In this document: piece after piece, positions 1 through 6,421 of the stretch | Layout: every line of letters starts with the position of its first letter | How positions within the stretch are numbered: position 1 is the first letter of the stretch | Assembly: GCA_964533425.1 (NCBI GenBank) | Contig: CAZHJG010000025.1 | Coordinates: 1 to 9,750, forward strand | Source: CAZHJG01 sp964533425 | Lineage (GTDB): Bacteria; Patescibacteriota; Saccharimonadia; Saccharimonadales; UBA4665 | Length of the DNA: 9,750 bases | Direction: 5' to 3' | Notes under the pieces: generated by a model | What the model was told of the DNA's origin: nothing | What the model saw: only the letters and a program-made list of their open reading frames with translations | Database searches by the model: none | Program-made: the position numbers and the translations under genes

Positions 1-827
1 TTGGTGATTTCCTTGAGGCGCTCGTCCTTGACGGCCCGGCGGGAGCGATTAAATTCAAGGTGTAAGTCGGCTTTGGACTCATCGGCTCGTTGGTGCGAGG
101 CACTCATGGCTCGGAAACGCGAAGCGTACTGTGCCAGCTTGGAGTCCAGAATCAGCTGACTAAGGGCAATCTGGATCATAGAGCGCTCCAGGTGAGCCGC
201 CACAGCGTAACTACTGGGCTCAAAAATATACGTCGCTTCGCTGATGACATCTTCGGGCTTCTCGCTGGCAACACCACGTTCACGCACCGCCATGGAGAGG
301 TCAATCCGCTTGACGTCTTGCACCATCAGCGACACGTATTCCTGATAAAACATCTTGGTCGACCGATAGTGCTGGACCTCCTTGGTGATCGGCGTGACAT
401 TGATGTTCTGGTCCTTATTTGGTAGCTTGAAATACTTTTTATAGGCGATGCCACGCTGCGCGAGCTGGACGGCGCCATGGTGGCCGATAACAATGATTTC
501 ATTCTTGTCTTTGTCGTATTCCTGCAACATCAGTTGCACGAGCTTCTGGTCAATATCGCCGCTAAAGCCGCCTTCGGCAGTGATGATAATAAACAGCTCC
601 TTATCAATCACGTCAACATCGCTCTTATCGCGGCCGAAACTGAAGAGGCTGTCAACGCGAAGCTGCGTATAAATCTGCCACAGCTCGTTGAAGAATTTCG
701 TCGACTGCAAAACCTGGTTTTTAATCTGGGCGATGCGCATGCTGGCAATACCTTCGAACGCGCTGGTCAGCTCCACCAAGGTGCCCATGGACATTTCCTC
801 GCGAGCTATCTCGTTGGGATGTTTCAC
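1..827 (-). CDS. atpG: F-type ATP synthase gamma subunit (3' end outside window)
   Basis: Central rotor stalk of F1, turning inside the alpha3beta3 head at the inner face of the membrane. Translation from a GTG at 827 gives 275 codons, still open at position 1. The end matches the conserved gamma C-terminal helix: residues 239-275 carry RAM, FNRSRR and KEIT, corresponding to the usual AM...YNRARQ...ITxEi block, so about 15 residues are probably missing. Residues 84-91 (AEGGFSGD) sit where other gammas have the GLCG segment, and FEPS at 202-205 is also typical. The N-terminal helix ([14 protein letters not shown], 23-36) is divergent from the usual KIT-AMKMVA pattern. The GTG start is chosen because it overlaps the atpA stop as GTGA and has GGAGG at 835-839, 7 nt upstream. 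In-frame ATGs at codons 12 and 14 are less well placed. Family assignment is firm; it is a divergent member. Confidence 0.9.
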   Translation of the reverse strand, partial: MKHPNEIAREEMSMGTLVELTSAFEGIASMRIAQIKNQVLQSTKFFNELWQIYTQLRVDSLFSFGRDKSDVDVIDKELFIIITAEGGFSGDIDQKLVQLMLQEYDKDKNEIIVIGHHGAVQLAQRGIAYKKYFKLPNKDQNINVTPITKEVQHYRSTKMFYQEYVSLMVQDVKRIDLSMAVRERGVASEKPEDVISEATYIFEPSSYAVAAHLERSMIQIALSQLILDSKLAQYASRFRAMSASHQRADESKADLHLEFNRSRRAVKDERLKEIT

Positions 828-2395
828 GTCTTGGCCTCCACCAGCGCTTTCTTTTCCTCAGCCGGCTTTTCGTCTTTGGGCTTGTCTTCAGGCTTAGCTT
901 CGGCATCTTTTGCAGCCGCCGCACCGGCCTTGTCGTCCGGCTTGTTCTCTGCTGGCACCTTTGCTGCTCCGCTCTTCAGCTCTACCAGACATTTGGCCTT
1001 GAGTTCGTCACGGATATGGTCAAAGTCTTCATCCTTGGTAATTTTAGCTGCGTATTCCTGAGCATTGAGCTTCAGCACGCTCAGGTCGAGTTGCTCACCA
1101 TCGCCAAGATTCAAGATAAGATCAAACATCAGCTGTTGCGCCATGAGCGAAAAGGTTTGCGAAGGGCTTTGGGTCAGGATTTCAAAAATTTTCTTGCCGG
1201 TGGACAGCGCCCGTTTAGCCTCAGTAGCCAGTTCGGAACCAAAGTGCGAGAACTCCTCTGCCTGACGGTAATCGGCCAGTACTTTCAGGGTTTTAGAAGC
1301 CTGCTCCTTCTGGCGCTTGTTATGACCAGCACCACCGGCACGGGTCACGCTAAGCCCCATGCTGACGGCCGGACGGATACCGGCGCGGAAAGTTTCCATA
1401 TCGAGGATCCACTGACCGTCGGTAATGGACATGATGTTGGTGGGCAGGAAGGCCGTTATGTCACCATTGGCGGCGTGCACCACCGGTATACAGGTCAGGC
1501 ATTTACTATTACGCTCGAGGCGGCCGGCGCGCTCCAACAGACTAGAGTGGGCATAGAACATGTCACCGGGATAGGAGTCGCGACCCGGGCTAACACCTGA
1601 CATCAAGGCAACTTCGCGATAAGCATGGGCATGCGAAGTCAGATCGTCGTAGATAATGATGGTGTCTTGATCACATTTTTGCCATAGATATTCAGCCATG
1701 GAGCAAGCCACGTAGGGCGCGATGTAGCTCATAATCAGCGATTCGAACATCGTCGATACGACCACAATGGCTTTCTCCATGCCACCGTTCTCACGCAAGC
1801 GCGTCAGGAGCGTGTCGATATCTGAGCGACGCTTGGCAATCAGACAGTACACTACAATTTGGTCGGTGTTTTTTTGGTTGATTGTTAGTTGCGTCACCAG
1901 CGTACTCTTACCCGATTTACTATCTCCCAGCAGCGCCATACGCTGGCCCCGGACAATTGGAAACAGCGCGTCAATAGCCGTGACGCCACTCTCCAGCTGA
2001 TCCTCGACCACGTGACGCTCGAACAGTGGTGGCGCGGTGTTGAAGACTGGCCAGGTGGTGTCCGCGGCGATTGGTCCTTTGCCGTCCAACGGATCACCGG
2101 TCACCGAAACGACGCGGCCAATAAAATCTTTGCCGACCTTGGTGACCAGCTCCTGGTGTTGTACAACAGCCACCATACCAGCTCGCAAGCCTTCCGAGCC
2201 TAAGTGAAGAATGACCACGTGATCGGTGTGCACCTGATGTACAAAGCCCTTGCTACCATCTTCAAACATGATGAGGGCTCGCACCGAACAAGGCTGCAAC
2301 CCCTTAGCTTTGACCAAAAATTTCTCGACGGCAATAACCTCACCGACCGGATTACCGGCTTGAATCAGCTGTTCAAAGTGTTTGCTGCTGCTCAT
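824..2395 (-). CDS. atpA: F-type ATP synthase alpha subunit with a charged C-terminal tail
   Basis: Non-catalytic nucleotide-binding subunit of the F1 head, 523 residues. A beta-barrel-like N-terminal domain (about 15-110) precedes a P-loop GDSKSGKS (157-164), a Walker B-like IIIYDD (246-251), PGRDSYPGD (270-278) and the arginine finger R352 in LSVTRAGG. Differences from typical alpha subunits: the P-loop lacks the usual GDRQTGKT residues, the GQKRS segment is AKRRS (187-191), and the RRPPGRE stretch is GVSPGRD. The N-terminus is shorter than usual by roughly 15 residues. Residues 474-523 form an extra low-complexity tail of A, K, E, D and P. The start ATG overlaps the atpH stop as ATGA, and AAGAGG at 2403-2408 lies 7 nt upstream. 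It is translationally coupled to both neighbours in the cluster. Identity as alpha rather than beta rests on the SVTR finger, YDDL and the position before gamma. Confidence 0.95.
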   Translation of the reverse strand: MSSSKHFEQLIQAGNPVGEVIAVEKFLVKAKGLQPCSVRALIMFEDGSKGFVHQVHTDHVVILHLGSEGLRAGMVAVVQHQELVTKVGKDFIGRVVSVTGDPLDGKGPIAADTTWPVFNTAPPLFERHVVEDQLESGVTAIDALFPIVRGQRMALLGDSKSGKSTLVTQLTINQKNTDQIVVYCLIAKRRSDIDTLLTRLRENGGMEKAIVVVSTMFESLIMSYIAPYVACSMAEYLWQKCDQDTIIIYDDLTSHAHAYREVALMSGVSPGRDSYPGDMFYAHSSLLERAGRLERNSKCLTCIPVVHAANGDITAFLPTNIMSITDGQWILDMETFRAGIRPAVSMGLSVTRAGGAGHNKRQKEQASKTLKVLADYRQAEEFSHFGSELATEAKRALSTGKKIFEILTQSPSQTFSLMAQQLMFDLILNLGDGEQLDLSVLKLNAQEYAAKITKDEDFDHIRDELKAKCLVELKSGAAKVPAENKPDDKAGAAAAKDAEAKPEDKPKDEKPAEEKKALVEAKT

Positions 2396-2955
2396 GCTGC
2401 GGCCTCTTGAGGAGCAGGTTGTGCCGGCGACTGAGGCTGCGGTTCGGGCGGTGTCATGGCTTGCTGTAACAGATCACTATGCTTTAGAAAATCCTGCTTT
2501 AGTGACAGATCAAACTGCTTATTGGTTGAGCGAACGATACAGCCGGCGCCGATGTTTGGCTGCAGGCCCACCCGTACTAAAACTAATGGGTGAATTTCGC
2601 GGCGCAACCAGGCCAGCAGCTTTTCCAGAAAAGCCACTGACGGATCGGCGCTGAAGCTGATAGTCAAGACCGGCGCTTTGTCGCTCACCATGGCCAAAAA
2701 TTCACGCAGGATCTGACGATCGGCCGGTTGTAATAGGTTAAGTTTGTTAAGATCGACCATTTGGTCCATAAGCTTCGAGGTTTTCGGCAGTTTCACTTCA
2801 TCGCCGTTCTTGCGTAGACCCAATTGCAGCAACGTTTCATCAATTTTTTCAAGCTCGCGCGCCAAGCGGATGACATCCGTCGGGCTACTGATCAGCACCG
2901 GCAAGCCCACCATTTGTTTGGGTTCAGCTTTAGTTGGGGGTGAAGCTACTGTCAT
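2392..2955 (-). CDS. atpH: F-type ATP synthase delta subunit (divergent)
   Basis: Stator subunit linking the top of the F1 head to the b stalk; 187 residues. The C-terminal domain is recognisable: residues 95-101 (APVLTIS) match the sheet-forming segment and [20 protein letters not shown] (132-151) matches the family signature PxLIGGxxVrigdxxxDgS. The N-terminal half (about 20-90) is helical-looking, but I cannot match it to the canonical six-helix domain that binds the alpha N-terminus. A Pro/Gln/Ala-rich tail runs from about 168 to 187. The ATG at 2955 has GGAG at 2964-2967, 8 nt upstream, and the stop overlaps the atpA start. Assignment relies on the C-terminal signature plus its position directly before alpha. 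Confidence 0.82.
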   Translation of the reverse strand: MTVASPPTKAEPKQMVGLPVLISSPTDVIRLARELEKIDETLLQLGLRKNGDEVKLPKTSKLMDQMVDLNKLNLLQPADRQILREFLAMVSDKAPVLTISFSADPSVAFLEKLLAWLRREIHPLVLVRVGLQPNIGAGCIVRSTNKQFDLSLKQDFLKHSDLLQQAMTPPEPQPQSPAQPAPQEAAA

Positions 2956-2970
2956 GAGTGAGTCTCCGGG

Positions 2971-3056
2971 GAGAGGTAAACGGTATACGGTATACGGTAT
3001 ACGGTTGGCTCAATATACGGTGGCCGTATACCGTTTACTCTCAACCGTATACCTCT
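2971..3056. repeat. Palindromic GGTATAC repeat block between atpF and atpH
   Basis: The 102-nt atpF-atpH spacer is almost filled by variants of one motif. Three head-to-tail GGTATAC units (period 7) lie at about 2982-3002. The sequence 2971-2990 is matched in inverse by 3024-3042 with a single one-base indel. A second perfect 12-bp inverted pair is 2996-3007 (GGTATACGGTTG) with 3042-3053. AGAGGT at 2972-2977 also pairs with ACCTCT at 3051-3056. The unit itself contains the self-complementary GTATAC. The transcript between the two genes can therefore fold in alternative ways. There is no U-run, so it is not an intrinsic terminator. It could be a dispersed intergenic palindrome, an mRNA processing or stability element, or a protein-binding array. 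Confidence 0.8.
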
Positions 3057-3057
3057 A

Positions 3058-3687
3058 TTAGGCGCCATGCTGAATGTCCTCTATGATAGCCTTTTTATTG
3101 GCTTCCAGATCACCTAAGATGTATTCCAGCTGGTCATTCAAATCAATCTGGTTGCCAATGGCCGCCAGTACGTAGTGGTTCACGATGTCAGCCATATTGG
3201 CTTCAAAGTGCTCCAGCAGCTGCTTTTTCTCGGCCACGATTTCGGACTGCACCTGCTGACTTAGAATCTGGCGCTGCTCATCGATAGCGGTGTTGGTCTT
3301 CTGAATCGATTCGATAGCCAACTGTTTGGCGTCCATAATCGACTGCTCATACTTGTTAAACTCCTCTTGCAGCTTCCGAGTGATTTCGGTTTTCATGTAT
3401 TCGTTGAGCTGCGAGGTCGTCAAGCGCAAGTCTTGTTGCAAGAACATAGCATTCTCACCGATAATTTTCTCGAAGTGCAGCCGGCCACGGTTGCGCAATT
3501 CCTCACGGAACTCGTCGTTGAAAACGTGTTCCACATCGTGCTCGGCTGCTTCTCCAATAGATTCAAGCTGATTCTTGTTTCCTTTACCGGCACCCGCACT
3601 TTGACCAAGCCGCACCGCCAACCAAATAAAAGCAATCCCGGCCGCACCGAGGAAACCAAGCATTACTACCAGCCACCAGATTGTCAT
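3058..3687 (-). CDS. atpF: F-type ATP synthase b-like stator subunit
   Basis: Likely peripheral-stalk subunit of Fo: one N-terminal transmembrane helix (about 3-26, starting TIWWLVVMLGFLG) followed by a long, highly charged, glutamine-rich helical stretch (about 45-175) expected to form a coiled coil reaching F1. At 209 residues it is longer than the usual b of about 160. Sequence identity to known b subunits is not obvious to me; the call rests on architecture plus its position directly before delta, alpha and gamma. A conserved-looking C-terminus (DLNDQLEYILGDLEANKKA, 182-200) would contact delta if this is b. The ATG at 3687 is preceded by GGTGGG at 3697-3702, 9 nt away, a weak ribosome-binding site. 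It follows a 206-nt spacer, so the ATPase transcript may start in that spacer, although I found no convincing -35/-10 pair. No a or c subunit gene lies upstream in this window. Confidence 0.72.
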   Translation of the reverse strand: MTIWWLVVMLGFLGAAGIAFIWLAVRLGQSAGAGKGNKNQLESIGEAAEHDVEHVFNDEFREELRNRGRLHFEKIIGENAMFLQQDLRLTTSQLNEYMKTEITRKLQEEFNKYEQSIMDAKQLAIESIQKTNTAIDEQRQILSQQVQSEIVAEKKQLLEHFEANMADIVNHYVLAAIGNQIDLNDQLEYILGDLEANKKAIIEDIQHGA

Positions 3688-3764
3688 GTTTGTTTACCCA
3701 CCATAGTCGTCTTCATATTTCAAGCACTTAATCAGACTTAGGCGGTCACATAGCCTAAACCATG

Positions 3765-3889
3765 TTGGACCTTTATAGAATAGTGCAGCGTGGGATGACA
3801 GTTGAGCACCGCAGCGGAGCGTACTTTAGAGTACGTGAGCAGCGGAGCGGAAACTGTCGCCCGCGATGTGCTGTTCTATAAAGGTCCAA
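3765..3889. repeat. Long imperfect inverted repeat / extended hairpin
   Basis: The arms are 3765-3803 and 3852-3889. They pair over about 38 bp with one bulge (3796), two true mismatches (3788/3866 and 3795/3859) and four positions that are G-U wobbles if read as + strand RNA. The outer 16 bp (TTGGACCTTTATAGAA) pair perfectly. The 48-nt interior holds an inner hairpin, CGTACT-TTAG-AGTACG (3820-3835), flanked by an 11-bp direct repeat GCAGCGGAGCG (3811-3821 and 3839-3849). It starts 4 nt past the stop of the upstream gene and ends 77 nt before atpF, filling most of the 206-nt spacer. There is no U-run on either side, so it is not a standard terminator. Possible roles: a MITE-like dispersed element, a transcription or processing boundary, or a structured RNA. 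Confidence 0.85.
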
Positions 3890-3893
3890 ACCG

Positions 3894-4808
3894 CTAAAGC
3901 TTCAGGAGTAAGTATACTGCAAAAACGCCCGCAACAAAAATAATTAACCCAGCAATAACCGTTTCAATCAAGCTCCGAATAATCGACTTCTTAGATAAAG
4001 GGTTACGACCAACGGCGGTCATGCCGCTGCGGATGCCGCTGTAGAGCATATTGCCGGTAAAAACAGAGGTTACGAGCAGTAGTACCAGGGACAAGTAAAT
4101 GCGCGCGGCACTCACCGGTTTGTTGGCAACGGTAACGGCCGCTTTGGAGAGGAAGGAGGGCACGTAATCGGTGGCTCGTTGAAAGAGCGGGTTATGGGCG
4201 ATAGTAATATCGAGCGGGATCCGGCCAATAGCCACCGTCTGGGTGCGACCCACGGTATCTTTGAGCTTGACCTGGCCAATGACATCCGAGGTACCGCTGA
4301 AATTAGCCGCCGCTTTGCCGACCACTTCAGTTTCGTTGTCGCTAGCTTTCATACCCACGCCGTCCAAGGCAGAAATGGTAATGTAATCGCCGATCTTGAT
4401 CGGCCCTTGTTGATTCGTCACCAGCATCTCGTAGTGTCCTGTGGTGGCTACCAGCACCTGCTGCTTGGTCACCGACTGTGGTGTCAGCACGATGGTGGCA
4501 TTAGATTGCGGCACAACGATGCCCAGCATGTGCTGAATATCAGAATTTGGAAGCGGTACGACGGTGGAAGCGTCTTTTTGTTTGAGTTCCACAATCATAC
4601 CGACCTGCACCGTGGGATCGGCATTATAGCTCTGAGTAACACCGCTGGAGATGTTTTCGGTGGCATTTCCGGAGCTGGAGCTCGAGCTGCCCGAAGCGCT
4701 TTTAGCCGGCGTTTTAGAAGCCGCCAGCGCAGAACCATTCATAGCTAACAAACTGATACTTAACGCAATGAGAAAGCTACGTTTCAGATAATTTTTGTAT
4801 TGGTACAT
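3894..4808 (-). CDS. Secreted/membrane-anchored protein with C-terminal two-helix hairpin, function unknown
   Basis: 304 residues; I do not recognise a named family. A signal peptide is clear: basic start (KNYLKR), hydrophobic core 11-23, likely cleavage after ALA (27-29). A Ser/Ala/Gly/Thr-rich linker follows (about 31-60), then a beta-rich extracytoplasmic domain (about 62-205). Its segment GPIKIGDYITISALDGVGMK (135-154) resembles a motif I associate, from memory, with CPR surface and tail-fibre-like proteins. The C-terminus has two membrane helices (about 236-258 and 279-302) around a basic loop ending AVGRNP (265-270). By the positive-inside rule the loop is cytoplasmic. The hairpin resembles ATP synthase subunit c in length, topology and R-N-P loop, but the only acidic residue (E282) lies 12 rather than 18 residues after the proline, so proton transport as a normal c subunit is unlikely. 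It sits between the cysteine desulfurase and the ATPase cluster, with its own promoter. Confidence 0.8.
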   Translation of the reverse strand: MYQYKNYLKRSFLIALSISLLAMNGSALAASKTPAKSASGSSSSSSGNATENISSGVTQSYNADPTVQVGMIVELKQKDASTVVPLPNSDIQHMLGIVVPQSNATIVLTPQSVTKQQVLVATTGHYEMLVTNQQGPIKIGDYITISALDGVGMKASDNETEVVGKAAANFSGTSDVIGQVKLKDTVGRTQTVAIGRIPLDITIAHNPLFQRATDYVPSFLSKAAVTVANKPVSAARIYLSLVLLLVTSVFTGNMLYSGIRSGMTAVGRNPLSKKSIIRSLIETVIAGLIIFVAGVFAVYLLLKL

Positions 4809-4818
4809 GACCAGGGTC

Positions 4819-4848
4819 AGTATACCGCTTTTGCCTGGAAGTTGTCCA
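4819..4848 (-). promoter_or_regulatory. Candidate sigma70-type promoter for the membrane protein gene
   Basis: On the minus strand TGGACA (4843-4848) and TATACT (4819-4824) are separated by 18 nt. Each matches the -35 and -10 consensus at five of six positions. The -10 box ends 10 nt before the ATG at 4808, so the expected transcription start is near 4812, leaving a leader of about 4 nt. No Shine-Dalgarno sequence precedes the ATG, which fits leaderless translation. This is inferred from sequence only. Confidence 0.55.
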
Positions 4849-4865
4849 AACTCCTAGTTTAGGGC

Positions 4866-6029
4866 TTAGTGCTTTTTGGCAGTCACAAGTTTTTGCAGGA
4901 TGTTCACCGTCTGCGTAATCTCGGCTTCGTTGGTACCACGGCCCATCGTAAAGCGTACGCTGGCCCGAGCTTCAGCATCGCTCAGACCGATGGCGTGTAG
5001 CACGTGCGAAGATTCCTCATCGCTGGCGCTGCAGGCTGAACCGGCAGCGGCCACCACGCCAGCTTCATCGAGCTCAATCAGCAGCCGTTCATTATCCAGA
5101 CCGGGGAATGTCACGTGGACATTGTTTGGCAAGCGCTGTTTGAGCGAACCGTTTATCGCGGCGGCTGGCAAGCTAGTCTCAAGCTGCTTGATGAGCAGCT
5201 GCTGCAAGTTGTGCAGGCGCTTAGCTTCTTCGTGGCGCCTTTCCTGAGCTATGTTTAGAGCTGTCGCCAGACCAACAGCCTGAGCTACATTCTCGGTGCC
5301 GGAGCGCAAACCACGTTCCTGCCCACCGCCATCAATAAGTGGCTGGAGCGCCAAGCCGGCTTTCACATACAGTACACCGCTCTGTTTTGGGCCATAGATT
5401 TTGCCACCGTTCAGCGTCATCATATCCACGCCTAAACGCGCGACGTGTAGGTCGAGATAATTGCCGGCTTGGGCAGCATCAGTGTGAAAATACAGGGGTA
5501 ATGAATTGCCAGCAGCCTGGCGGGCGTGGCGGATTTCGGCCAGCAAGCGGCTGATTTCCCGAAGCGGTTCGATGGTACCTATCTCGTTATTGGCGTACAT
5601 AATGCTCACTAACACCGTTTGGTCATTGATCGAGCTCTTCAAGGCTTCCAGATCAATCCGTCCGTCCGCTAACATTTTGGCTTCCTGGCAGTCATAGCGG
5701 CGCGCTGGCATCAGCACCGATTCATGCTCAACACCACTCACCACCACGCGCTTGCCGGGATGCTGCCCCATGATGCCATGAATAGCCAGATTATTGGCTT
5801 CACTGCCACCAGCCGTAAAGATAATTTCACTGGGACGAGCGCCCAGCCAGCGCGCGACCGAACTACGGGCCTGCTCCAGAGCGGCGTGCACTTTTCGGGC
5901 CCTATTATATGTCGCCGAGGGATTATAAAACTGGTCACTCCAGAACGGCTGCATGGCCTGCACCACCCGATCGTCAACAGGGGTCGCTGCCGCATAGTCC
6001 AAATAAATCAATTGCTGGGGCATATTCAA
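4866..6029 (-). CDS. iscS: Cysteine desulfurase (NifS/IscS-type, PLP-dependent)
   Basis: Removes sulfur from L-cysteine to give alanine and an enzyme persulfide that feeds Fe-S cluster assembly and tRNA thiolation; cytosolic class V aminotransferase fold. Of 387 residues, the key ones are visible: YLDYAAATP at the N-terminus, GGSEANNLAI (74-83), H102 in VEHESV (PLP stacking), D184 and Q187 in HTDAAQAG, the PLP lysine K210 in NGGKIYGPK, GGGQERGLRSGTEN (234-247) and the catalytic C333 in GSACSAS. The residue before the PLP lysine is Gly instead of the usual His. The open frame begins at a TTG (6029), but the ATG two codons later (6023) is more likely: a TATACT lies 11 nt before it. No scaffold or thiouridylase gene is adjacent, so the sulfur acceptor is not shown. 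The choice between IscS, NifS and SufS is by motif resemblance. Confidence 0.93.
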   Translation of the reverse strand: MNMPQQLIYLDYAAATPVDDRVVQAMQPFWSDQFYNPSATYNRARKVHAALEQARSSVARWLGARPSEIIFTAGGSEANNLAIHGIMGQHPGKRVVVSGVEHESVLMPARRYDCQEAKMLADGRIDLEALKSSINDQTVLVSIMYANNEIGTIEPLREISRLLAEIRHARQAAGNSLPLYFHTDAAQAGNYLDLHVARLGVDMMTLNGGKIYGPKQSGVLYVKAGLALQPLIDGGGQERGLRSGTENVAQAVGLATALNIAQERRHEEAKRLHNLQQLLIKQLETSLPAAAINGSLKQRLPNNVHVTFPGLDNERLLIELDEAGVVAAAGSACSASDEESSHVLHAIGLSDAEARASVRFTMGRGTNEAEITQTVNILQKLVTAKKH

Positions 6030-6034
6030 CTCAC

Positions 6035-6040
6035 AGTATA
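6035..6040 (-). promoter_or_regulatory. Possible -10 box before the cysteine desulfurase
   Basis: TATACT on the minus strand, identical to the -10 box before the 4808 gene, placed 11 nt ahead of the ATG at 6023. If used, the message would begin around 6028, giving a leader of about 5 nt and excluding the TTG at 6029 as the start. No -35 match is seen at 16-18 nt, so this is weak on its own. Confidence 0.3.
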
Positions 6041-6052
6041 GCTGCTAACAGG

Positions 6053-6421
6053 CTATTTGGCCGCGGACAGAAGCTGGTAGTACTCAGCGTCCATACGCCG
6101 CTTGTAGAGTTCGGCCGCCCGGCATAAGTTGTGTGTCTCTTGTTTGGTGAGCCGGCGATATTGGTCGCCTTGTTGCTTCAAAATACCCTCTGGACGGATA
6201 TTGTAGTGCGTAGTAACTGACTGACGGTGACCGTTTTCTTCCCACTCCTCATGCCACACCCAAGTGCGGGCATCCAGGCAGAAAAACTCCCGATGATGGC
6301 CTTCGGGAATGGGACCGAACAGCTGCCCACCGATCACGGCCTCATGCCGCTTCAGTTGACGTTTTAAGGCAGCGCGACGCTGGCCGTCCTGGGGTGAAAG
6401 TTTAGGAATTAGTCGCATCAT
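6053..6421 (-). CDS. Conserved-looking small protein, function unknown
   Basis: 122 residues, soluble, no signal peptide or membrane segment. A basic N-terminal helix (RRAALKRQLKRHE, 15-27) is followed by an ordered, aromatic-rich core: GGQLFGPIPEGHHREFF (31-47), WVWHEEW (54-60) and THYNIRPEGIL (71-81). A C-terminal helix (about 92-120) follows. I believe similar proteins are widespread in Saccharibacteria, but cannot name a family or role. It overlaps the upstream small gene by 20 nt and ends 23 nt before the cysteine desulfurase frame. Two consecutive ATGs are possible (6421 and 6418). AAGGGG at 6424-6429 is 2 nt from the first and 5 nt from the second, so 6418 is the likelier start. Confidence 0.72.
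   Translation of the reverse strand: MMRLIPKLSPQDGQRRAALKRQLKRHEAVIGGQLFGPIPEGHHREFFCLDARTWVWHEEWEENGHRQSVTTHYNIRPEGILKQQGDQYRRLTKQETHNLCRAAELYKRRMDAEYYQLLSAAK

Noticed and set aside
824..826. UGA recoded as glycine, as in some CPR lineages
   Set aside because: TGA closes atpA, atpH and metG exactly where the proteins should end, overlapping the next start in two cases, so the standard stop meaning holds.
477..1061. 194-residue + strand open frame
   Set aside because: It lies antisense across atpG and the atpA tail, has a compositionally biased Ser/Ala/Phe sequence mirroring the charged tail, and shows no family features; a shadow of real genes.
2971..3056. CRISPR-like array
   Set aside because: Repeat units are 7 nt, directly abutting or inverted, with no unique spacers of regular length.
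3765..3889. T-box or other known riboswitch, or an intrinsic terminator
   Set aside because: No T-box consensus or other riboswitch core that I recognise, no U-run after the stem on either strand, and the adjacent genes are not typical targets.
4846..4863. Small hairpin just after the cysteine desulfurase stop (AAACT-AGG-AGTTT core)
   Set aside because: Only 5 bp plus two GC pairs past a bulge, no U-run, and it overlaps the -35 box of the next gene; too weak to annotate as a terminator.
6024..6029. TTG at 6029 as the cysteine desulfurase start
   Set aside because: The ATG two codons downstream is a stronger start and better spaced from the TATACT box; the conserved N-terminus (YLDYAAATP) is preserved either way.
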